In this document: piece after piece, positions 1-5,345 of the stretch
How the letters are laid out: the number at the start of each line of letters is the position of its first letter
How positions within the stretch are numbered: position 1 is the stretch's first letter
From: Gammaproteobacteria bacterium
GTDB lineage: Bacteria > Pseudomonadota > Gammaproteobacteria > Immundisolibacterales > Immundisolibacteraceae
DNA length: 7,121 nucleotides
Reading direction: 5' to 3'
Assembly (NCBI GenBank): GCA_003645395.1
Contig: QNFC01000085.1
Coordinates: forward strand, 1-7,121
Program-made: the position numbers and the translations under genes
The notes under the pieces: model-generated
The model's input: the letters and a program-made list of their open reading frames with translations, nothing else
The model's database searches: none
Told to the model about the DNA's origin: nothing

Positions 1-1
1 C

Positions 2-103
2 GATGACTATTTGACCGATCTTTTTAACGGGCATCTACAACCATTGAAACAACGCGACCTACTACGGGTGCAATGCGATAGTTGTGAGCCGGGTGGTCGG
101 TAA
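2..103 (+). CDS. Possible C-terminal end of an unrecognised upstream gene (partial)
   Basis: Frame 2 is open from the window edge to a TAA at 101-103, giving 33 residues that begin DDYLTDLFNG and end QCDSCEPGGR. The peptide has mixed, protein-like composition with a CxxC pair (C-D-S-C) close to the end. I do not recognise a family. Thirty-three open codons can occur by chance, so only the position argues for a gene: same strand as the Nudix gene, followed by a 139-nt leader with a large inverted repeat that could mark a transcript end. Low to moderate confidence that it is coding; no function is proposed. Confidence 0.35.
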   Translation, partial: DDYLTDLFNGHLQPLKQRDLLRVQCDSCEPGGR

Positions 104-133
104 ATGGGGGTTGCGCCGCGAGTGGTGCTGGTC

Positions 134-187
134 ACTGACCCTTGCTGAATAATCTATCCACAAGCTCGGCGGCATTCAGGGGTCAGT
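134..187. repeat. Interrupted 14-bp inverted repeat in the leader of the Nudix gene
   Basis: ACTGACCC (134-141) pairs with GGGTCAGT (180-187), and CTGAAT (145-150) pairs with ATTCAG (174-179). That makes 14 base pairs with only a 3-nt TTG bulge (142-144) and a 23-nt loop. The left arm overlaps a short palindrome, GGTCA-C-TGACC (130-140), so the GGTCA half-site occurs three times within 57 bp. No T-run follows on either strand, so it is not a standard intrinsic terminator. It may be an RNA hairpin ending or protecting the upstream transcript, or an operator. The structure is seen directly; the role is unknown. Confidence 0.5.
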
Positions 188-211
188 CCGGCCAGGCAAC
201 TGGTTTAGCTG

Positions 212-217
212 TATATT
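212..217 (+). promoter_or_regulatory. Weak candidate -10 element for the Nudix–MBL pair
   Basis: TATATT, with TG directly overlapping upstream (GCTGTATATT), lies 25 nt before the ATG at 243. A transcription start near 224 would leave a leader of about 20 nt. No good -35 is present 16-18 nt upstream (CGGCCA/GGCCAG region), so the call rests on one hexamer and its position. No strong Shine-Dalgarno is visible in front of the ATG either. Confidence 0.2.
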
Positions 218-242
218 GGCGGATCTGTTGAATCTCTAACCA

Positions 243-1103
243 ATGAGCACTCTGGAGGAAATTTTGGCTGGCGATACCCCCATTCGAGATGCGTCTACCG
301 TCATATTATTGCGAGATAGCGATGATGGGCCTGAGCTATTTATGCTTGAGCGCAATGTTAAATCTGAGTTTGTCGGCGGCGTGTTTGTGTTTCCCGGCGG
401 CGCGGTGGATGACGAAGACAGCCATGAGCAGTTAGAGCAACTTACCACCGGTTTGAGCGATGCGGTGGCCAGTGGCCGAGTTGGGCGCGCTCATGGCGGG
501 TTAGGCTTTTGGGTGGCGGCAATTCGCGAATGCTTTGAAGAGGCTGGGGTGCTGATTGGCGAACAGGACGGGGTACTGCTCTCTTTTGACGACGCTAGGG
601 TTAATGAGTCGTTCGACGCCGGTCGCCAGGCGCTTAATGATCGAAAAGTTTCATTTTCTGAGTTTTGCGGGTCGATGCAGGTGACGTTACCGGTGGATCG
701 ACTGGTCTACTTTTCCCGCTGGATCACGCCCACCGGCATGCCTCGGCGTTTTGATACCTGCTTTTTTCTCTGCGCGGCGCCCACCAGGCAGACACCGCTG
801 CATGACGGCTTTGAAGCAGTGAGTGGTCGCTGGATTACGCCGGAAAAGGCTTTGACTGCAGGCGAGAGCGGCGAGATTAAACTGGTGCCTGCAACGGAAT
901 ACACGCTGAAGAGCCTGTGCGGTTTCGATTCTGTAGAAGTGCTGTTAAACGAAGCAGCGAAGCGGACAGATATACCGTCGATCTGTCCTGAAATTATTCT
1001 GAACGATGCCGGGAAGCCGGAACGAGTACGGATCCCGCTACCCGAAGGGGAGGTCGAGGTTAAAATAGGCGACCGGCTGCGCGGAGCAATGGGCGGTGGA
1101 TAA
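243..1103 (+). CDS. Nudix hydrolase, NUDT19/CoA-diphosphatase-like
   Basis: This 286-residue protein belongs to the Nudix family, which hydrolyses nucleoside diphosphates linked to another moiety. It has the split Nudix box typical of NUDT19-like proteins. The G-x5-E half is at residues 52-58 (FPGGAVDDE), and the RExxEExGv half is at 95-103 (R95, E96, E99, E100, G102). About 36 residues separate them where a canonical box has 7. The downstream ITPTGMPRRFDTCFF block (161-175) is another hallmark of this subfamily. No signal peptide or membrane segment is seen, so it is probably cytosolic. The ATG at 243 has only a weak ribosome-binding site, but I saw no better start. The 3' end overlaps the MBL gene by 8 nt, implying co-transcription and coupled translation. 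Known mammalian NUDT19 cleaves CoA and acyl-CoA; that substrate here is inference. The gene appears intact. Confidence 0.9.
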   Translation: MSTLEEILAGDTPIRDASTVILLRDSDDGPELFMLERNVKSEFVGGVFVFPGGAVDDEDSHEQLEQLTTGLSDAVASGRVGRAHGGLGFWVAAIRECFEEAGVLIGEQDGVLLSFDDARVNESFDAGRQALNDRKVSFSEFCGSMQVTLPVDRLVYFSRWITPTGMPRRFDTCFFLCAAPTRQTPLHDGFEAVSGRWITPEKALTAGESGEIKLVPATEYTLKSLCGFDSVEVLLNEAAKRTDIPSICPEIILNDAGKPERVRIPLPEGEVEVKIGDRLRGAMGGG

Positions 1104-1998
1104 TCTCTCCGGAATCGACAATCTGCCGTTTATGACCGCGGAGGTTCGTCAGGAATTCAACCCTTTGCGCGTAGTGCAGCTGGCACCCCTGGTGAGGCGA
1201 ATTACTGCCCCCAATCCGGGCATGATGACCGGGCCCGGTACCAACTGTTTTTTGATTGGCAACAAGCAGATCACGGTAATCGATCCGGGCCCACCGGACG
1301 TGGAGCACGTGCAGCGAATCGCCGATTATTGCGACGGTGCGCTCCACCAGATTCTGGTTACTCATACTCACCCGGACCATTCGCCAGCGGCGAAGCTACT
1401 AAAGCAGCTAACTGGCGCACCGTTGCTGGGGTCACCCATCGAGCTGTCCACAATTTACGACGAAACGTTCAAACTGGATCAGCCACTGGCTGAGGGTGAC
1501 AGGGTAACAACTGATGAATACTCGATTGAGGTGATGCACACCCCCGGTCACGTGGCTAATCACCTCTGTTACCGACTGAATGAGCCCAACTGGCTTTTCG
1601 CCGGCGACATGGTGATGGATGGGTCGACCGTGGTGATAGCACCGCCCGATGGTGATATGGCTGATTATATGGCGTCACTCGAACGACTAAAGAACGAGCA
1701 GATTGATGCTATCGCCCCGGCTCATGGCCGACTCATCGAAAGCCCGGCCCGCTTCTTTCAATCGATGATCGATCATCGGGGCCGCCGCGAGCAGAAAGTA
1801 ATTGCCGGCCTGCAAGCGCTCGGGCCCGTAGCAATAGACCAACTGGTACTCAACGTTTATGACGACGTGCCGGAGGTTCTCCACGGCGCAGCGTTACTTT
1901 CTTTGCAAGCGCACCTCGATAAACTGCGCCAGGAGAAAGTTGCGGACTTTTCTCCGGATCAAAACAGCTGGCAACTGTTAACTCGCAAAAACGGTTAG
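1096..1998 (+). CDS. MBL-fold metallo-hydrolase, LACTB2-like
   Basis: This 300-residue metallo-beta-lactamase-fold hydrolase has the complete two-metal ligand set. HxHxDH is at residues 90-95 (THTHPDH), with H152 in TPGHVANH, bridging D171 in LFAGD, and H210 in APAHG. The arrangement matches LACTB2, as does the C-terminal region after about residue 225, which looks like the winged-helix tail of that family. Human LACTB2 is a mitochondrial endoribonuclease. Bacterial members are mostly uncharacterised, so RNA or a thioester/ester substrate are both possible. The start chosen is GTG at 1096, because CGGAG lies about 9 nt upstream and it overlaps the Nudix stop by 8 nt. ATG at 1132 (residue 13) is the alternative. 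No signal peptide is seen. It is probably translationally coupled to the Nudix gene, and it is intact. Confidence 0.93.
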   Translation: MDNLSGIDNLPFMTAEVRQEFNPLRVVQLAPLVRRITAPNPGMMTGPGTNCFLIGNKQITVIDPGPPDVEHVQRIADYCDGALHQILVTHTHPDHSPAAKLLKQLTGAPLLGSPIELSTIYDETFKLDQPLAEGDRVTTDEYSIEVMHTPGHVANHLCYRLNEPNWLFAGDMVMDGSTVVIAPPDGDMADYMASLERLKNEQIDAIAPAHGRLIESPARFFQSMIDHRGRREQKVIAGLQALGPVAIDQLVLNVYDDVPEVLHGAALLSLQAHLDKLRQEKVADFSPDQNSWQLLTRKNG

Positions 1999-2019
1999 TG
2001 GCCTGGAAAGCACGCATGA

Positions 2020-2035
2020 CGCCAGAGGCCTGGCG
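2020..2035. other. Small hairpin between convergent genes
   Basis: CGCCAG (2020-2025) pairs perfectly with CTGGCG (2030-2035) around an AGGC loop, in the 80-nt gap between the MBL stop (1998) and the yhhJ-remnant stop (2079). The position suits a shared transcript end. No T-run follows on either strand, so it is not a convincing intrinsic terminator. Confidence 0.3.
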
Positions 2036-2078
2036 CCACCACAATGGATAAGTCGTTTGCGTTGAACTCCCCGTGTTC

Positions 2079-3035
2079 CTAAGCCATCGCGCTAATCGTC
2101 TTACGAAATCGTATCAGTGTGAGGAGAAATAACGCGATGCCGATCAACCCAAGCATAACGAATTGCGGCCAGACTATCGCCAGGCCCGCACCCCGATACA
2201 GTATTGCCTGAGCCAACGAGACGAAGTGAGTGTTGGGTGCGACCAGCATTATTTGCTGGACGATATCTGGCATGCTTTCGCGGGGCGTGGTAGCGCCCGA
2301 TAACATCTGCAATGGCAGCAACACCAGCATTATCAGCAAACCAAATTGCGGCATTGACCGGGCCAGGGTCGCCAACAGAATACCCAGCGAAGTGGCTGCA
2401 AACAGGTGCAGCAGCGTGCCGCATAAAAACAGCAACAACGAACCCTGCAGCGGCACGGCCAGAATCCCTTTCACCACCACCAGCAGCGAGATGACGGTCG
2501 CCACTAACACCACCAGAGCCTTCGCCCAGACTTTGCTGGCCATGATCTGAAACGGCGTAACCGGCATCACCAGCAGATGTTCGATAGTGCCATGTTCGCG
2601 CTCACGAATCAGTGCGGCACCGGTGAGCACGATAGCCAGCATGGTGACCTTGTTAATCACCTCCATGATCGAACCAAACCAGGATTTTTCGAGCTGCGGG
2701 TTAAAGCGCATGCGCAGCTCTAACTCAACCGGCAGCTGGCGCAGTTCTCGATAGCGCAGCATAAAGGCGCGCACCTCGGCGTCGATGATGGCGCGGATGT
2801 GGCCCGCCCCCACAAACGCCTGGCTCATGCGGGTGGCGTCAACGTTAACCTGAATTTGAGGGCGGCGACCAGCAAGCAGGTCACGCTGGAAACCTGCCGG
2901 AATATTGATCGCAAAAGTATCGAGGCCGATATCCATCCGCGTGTCCATTTCGTCCGGCCTGATCAGCTCGGGCACCAGAAAGTAAGGCGGGTAAAACGCA
3001 CTGCGCAGACGCTCGGACAGCGGCGAGCGATCTTC
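2079..3035 (-). pseudogene. yhhJ: yhhJ-like ABC-2 permease, N-terminally truncated
   Basis: This is the C-terminal ~320 residues of an ABC-2 type permease resembling E. coli YhhJ (about 374 aa). Conserved blocks include FAINIPAGFQRDLLAGR, NVDATRMSQAF, ALIREREHGTIEHLLVMP, LLPLQMLSGATTPRESMP and HFVSLAQAILYRGAG. Counting from the GTG at 2975, five hydrophobic segments are visible at about residues 104-123, 152-172, 179-203, 209-227 and 270-290. YhhJ-like homology continues in frame upstream of that GTG, through SERLRSAFYPPYFL, to about 3035. The first ~60 codons, including the first membrane helix, are missing, and stops occur upstream in the same frame. The GTG at 2975 is therefore not a natural start. 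The intact family forms the membrane part of an export-type ABC system with YhiI and RbbA. The fragment is probably non-functional, though its reading frame is still clean. Confidence 0.85.
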
Positions 3036-3122
3036 CGTCGTCGGCCGACTGCGCCTTCTTGAGTGCTGATTAATGCGGATACCTCATCACAGCCGGGGTG
3101 AAGCTGGCCACCCTCTTCGCTA
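3036..3122 (-). other. Deletion scar joining rbbA to yhhJ
   Basis: RbbA-like sequence ends at a TGA-TAG double stop (3120-3125 on the minus strand), and YhhJ-like sequence begins near 3035. The roughly 85 nt between them match neither protein in any frame I could read and contain further stops (TGA TGA in the same frame, TAA in another). In E. coli this interval holds the ~370-residue membrane half of RbbA plus the first ~55-60 residues of YhhJ. About 1.3 kb therefore seems to be missing. The outer segments stay in the same frame, but the stops prevent a fusion. Confidence 0.7.
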
Positions 3123-3377
3123 TCACTGAGCGCTGCAGCCCGCTGCATAGCCAATAAAGGCTTCTTCAAGATTGTCGGCATCGGCTTCGCTGATCAAACC
3201 AGCAGGGGTATTGATCGCCAGCACCCGACCGGCGTGCATCAGTGCCAGACGATCACAGCGCTCGGCCTCATCCATAAAGTGGGTGGAAATAAAAACGGTC
3301 ACGCCATCGTCTCTGGACAACTCGCCGAGCAGGTGCCAGAAGGCGTCACGAGCCACCGGGTCAACGCCCGAAGTCGG

Positions 3378-3382
3378 CTCTC
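3378..3382 (-). other. Two-nucleotide frameshift at the second Walker B of rbbA
   Basis: On the minus strand the reading is GAC GAG AG CCG ACT TCG. Removing one AG (CT on the + strand) restores DEPTSGVDPVARDAFW, the expected Walker B/D-loop sequence joined to the downstream frame. With the extra AG the frame continues as DESRLRALTRW and soon ends. The site is a CTCTC dinucleotide run, consistent with replication slippage or a sequencing error. Confidence 0.85.
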
Positions 3383-4609
3383 GTCGAGGATTAGAATTTC
3401 CGGCTGGTGAATCATCGCCACGGCCAACGACAGCCGCTGCCGAATGCCCAGCGGCAGACCGGCAGGCAGCTGATCAGAAACCCCCCGCAGCCCAAACCGC
3501 TCGACCATCTGCTCGACTCGTCTAGCGACCTGTTCCGCCGGCACATGAAACAGCCGCGCGTGCAGGATCAGATTCTGGCTGACCGTCAGTTCGCTGTAGA
3601 GCGAAAAAGATTGCGACATATAGCCTACCCGGCACCGGGTAGCCAGGTCATGAGGGTCAATCGGCTCACCGAACAGGCGCGCTGCCCCCTCGCTGGGAGC
3701 CAGCAGTCCGGTGAGCATTTTCATGGTTGTGGTCTTGCCGCAGCCATTAGAGCCAACGAACCCAAAAATCTCCCCGCGATCAATCTTAAAACTGACGTTG
3801 TCCACGGCGACGAAATCGCCAAACCGAATGGATAGCCCGTTGGCTTCAATGGCTGCTTGACTACCATCGGTGATCATACTGGGCGGAATTTCTACCTGCT
3901 GATGCAGCCTGCGCTTAGCCTCGGGTAGCAGGGCAACAAAAGCCTGTTGCAGTGTTTCAGTAGCTGTTTGCTGCAGCAGGTCCGACACGGTTCCGCTAGC
4001 CAGCACACGGGCATCATCCATCGCCACCAGCCAGTCGAAGCCGGCGGCCTCTTCCATATTGGCAGTGGCTACCAACACACTCAACTTCGGCCGCTGACGG
4101 CGAATATCATCCACCAACTGCCAGAATTGACGCCTCGATAGCGGGTCAATTCCGTTGGTCGGCTCATCAAGAATCAGCAGATCGGAGTCGTGAATCAGCG
4201 CACAGCAGAGCCCCAGCTTCTGTTTCATGCCACCGGACAGCTTGCCAACAGGGCGGCTCATAAAAGGGGTAAGGCCGGTGCCTGCTGCCAGTGCGGCGAT
4301 ACGCTGGCTGCGATCACTCACTGACTGACCAAACAGACTACCGAAAAAATCGATATTTTCGAACACCGACAGCCTTGGATAAAGATTCTTACCCAGCCCC
4401 TGCGGCATGTAGGCAATACGCGGGCAGACCGTGCGTCGATAGCCTGCACTAGCCATGTTGCCACCAACCACTTCAACGCGGCCGCTCTGTATCTCGCGAG
4501 CCCCGGCAATCAGTGCCAGCAAACTGGATTTTCCTACCCCGTCAGGCCCAATCAGCCCCGCCACCGAACCAGCCGAAATCTGCAGAGTGATTTGCTGCAA
4601 CGCGACGCG

Positions 4610-4650
4610 ACTGGCTCGCTGCCTCGCCTGCTCAGACCTGGGCCAGCGCG
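4610..4650 (-). other. 41-nt insertion with frameshift near the rbbA N-terminus
   Basis: RbbA proteins read LxYGK-x-VALxxITL with no gap. Here the YGK codons end at 4651 and the codons for RVALQQITL begin at 4609 in another frame, so 41 nt are extra (not a multiple of three). The extra DNA has matching inverted ends, CTGGC (4611-4615) and GCCAG (4642-4646), and is flanked by CGCGA on the left and CGCG on the right. The source is not recognised. The exact edges are uncertain by a few bases because of the CGCG repeats. Confidence 0.6.
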
Positions 4651-4751
4651 TTTGCCGTATCGGAGGCTGACATTCTGCAGGCTGGCAACATAAGCAGGGG
4701 CGGTGCCACCAGGCCTATCGGCCCTGCCATCGGTCACTGATTCCTGCGCGG

Positions 4752-5048
4752 TCACTTCGGCAGCGTAATCTGTAACTCTGCCGGCCAGGCCTGTTGCGAA
4801 TCAAGACTCACATACGCCATTCCCGGCAAGCCAGTTTTCACCTGATGCAGATGTTTGCGCAGCAGTTCCTGCGGAATACGCGCCTTGACTCGAAACATCA
4901 GCTTCTGTCGCTCTTCTGCGGTTTCGACTATTTTCGGGGTGAACTGAGCAACGTCTGCGACGAAAGATATTTCCGCCGGCACCACATATTCGGGCACCGC
5001 ATCAAACACCAGTCGTACTTCGTGCCCCAGCGCAAGCTCCCCCTGCTC
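4752..5048 (-). pseudogene. yhiI: yhiI-like HlyD-family adaptor, C-terminal remnant only
   Basis: This is the last ~98 residues of a periplasmic adaptor (membrane-fusion) protein like E. coli YhiI (about 355 aa). Recognisable blocks are EQGELALGHEVRLVFD, ISFVADVAQFTPK, LMFRVKARIPQELL and VKTGLPGMAYV. Homology starts near 5048, just after an in-frame TGA a few codons upstream. The signal anchor, the coiled-coil hairpin and most of the lipoyl/barrel region are missing. Other frames upstream of about 5049 do not match the family either, so this is a true truncation and not just a frameshift. The GTG at 5009 is not a natural start. Its TGA overlaps the rbbA GTG by 4 nt, preserving the ancestral operon spacing. 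Very probably non-functional, since neither promoter nor export signal remains. Confidence 0.85.
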
Positions 5049-5135
5049 ACATCAACGCCAACTGCAAAGGCCATCAAATGCGCAAGGAGCTAACAGCCCC
5101 ACAAAATGCGACCAGGGTTTGATTACTATAGAGGT

Positions 5136-5264
5136 TCACGGTAAAGAATACCGCTTTCGGCTGACCTGTTTACCCCCTCTCACAATCAGCGAGAGCAATC
5201 CGCCAACTGCTTTATCGAGGTAGCCGAAAAGAGCCCACCAACCGAAACGGCTAGACTCCAACAT
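5136..5264 (-). CDS. Possible 42-residue small membrane protein
   Basis: An ATG at 5264 opens 42 codons ending in TGA at 5136-5138. GGGAG lies exactly 6 nt before the ATG (GGGAG-TTTTTT-ATG), which is ideal Shine-Dalgarno spacing. The peptide starts MLESSRFGWWALFGYLDK, continues with a Gly/Leu-rich hydrophobic stretch to about residue 28 (GGLLSLIV), and ends with a basic tail (R29, K32, R36, K37, R38). This suggests one amphipathic or membrane-inserted helix with a positive-inside end. I recognise no family. It lies between the oxygenase operon terminator and the yhiI break point. The GGGAG and T-run are also the 3' arm and tail of that terminator, so the good spacing may be coincidence. Confidence 0.35.
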   Translation of the reverse strand: MLESSRFGWWALFGYLDKAVGGLLSLIVRGGKQVSRKRYSLP

Positions 5265-5314
5265 AAAAAACTCCCAGCACTGCTGCACTTGAATAAGCGC
5301 AGTAGAGCTGAGAG
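5265..5314 (-). terminator. Two-tier intrinsic terminator of the oxygenase genes
   Basis: Read on the minus strand, CTCTCAGC (5314-5307) pairs with GCTGGGAG (5278-5271) over 8 bp with one G·U. Inside it, CTGCGCTT (5302-5295) pairs with AAGTGCAG (5290-5283) over 8 bp with one G·U around an ATTC loop. Six Ts follow at once (5270-5265). It sits 31 nt past the alpha-subunit stop. A short internal loop separates the two tiers. This is the strongest terminator in the window. Confidence 0.8.
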
Positions 5315-5345
5315 CGGTTTTCTATCGATCCAGGGTCGACCAGAT

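Larger units (their letters stand above)
3123..4755 (-). pseudogene. rbbA: rbbA-like double-ABC ATPase, frameshifted and truncated
   Basis: This resembles E. coli RbbA (YhiH, about 911 aa), a ribosome-associated ATPase fused to an ABC-2 membrane domain. It was read in three pieces. Piece 1 runs from GTG 4755 through SLQNVSLRYGK to about 4651. Piece 2, about 4609-3380, carries the first ABC domain (Walker A GPDGVGKSS, signature KLSGGMKQKL, Walker B LLILDEP) and most of the second (GSNGCGKTTTMKM, Q-loop YMSQ, degenerate signature LPLGIRQRLSL, ILILDE). Piece 3, 3377-3123, carries the second D-loop to the H-loop (FISTHFMDEAERCDR) and ends LEEAFIGYAAGCSAQ. About 41 extra nt separate pieces 1 and 2, and a 2-nt expansion separates 2 and 3. 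The whole membrane half is absent. The GTG start overlaps the yhiI stop as GTGA, an ancestral coupling signal. Outside the lesions the sequence is strongly conserved. Confidence 0.87.

Noticed and set aside
2963..3181. A 72-codon minus-strand frame across the rbbA/yhhJ junction, which might have been a linker continuing RbbA after another frameshift.
   Set aside because: Its sequence does not resemble the RbbA linker or membrane domain, and it overlaps both remnants out of frame.
3299..3382. Programmed ribosomal frameshifting as an explanation for the rbbA frame break.
   Set aside because: No slippery heptamer or downstream pseudoknot is evident, and rbbA carries other disabling lesions.
3172..3835. 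Two long + strand open frames opposite the rbbA remnant.
   Set aside because: Arg/Pro/Ala/Gln-rich translations without recognisable domains, exactly antisense to conserved ABC domain sequence.
4928..5074. A 48-codon minus-strand frame starting MAFAVGVDVSRGSL, resembling the first residues of IS110-type transposases.
   Set aside because: Most of it is the yhiI remnant read in the wrong frame, similarity ends after about 14 residues, and no transposase core or IS ends follow.
5177..5253. Small inverted repeats CTCTC/GAGAG (5177-5195) and TAGCCG/CGGCTA (5221-5253) as a possible structured RNA or IS end.
   Set aside because: Five to six base pairs with loops of 9 and 21 nt are expected by chance and no target duplication or conserved RNA motif is visible.
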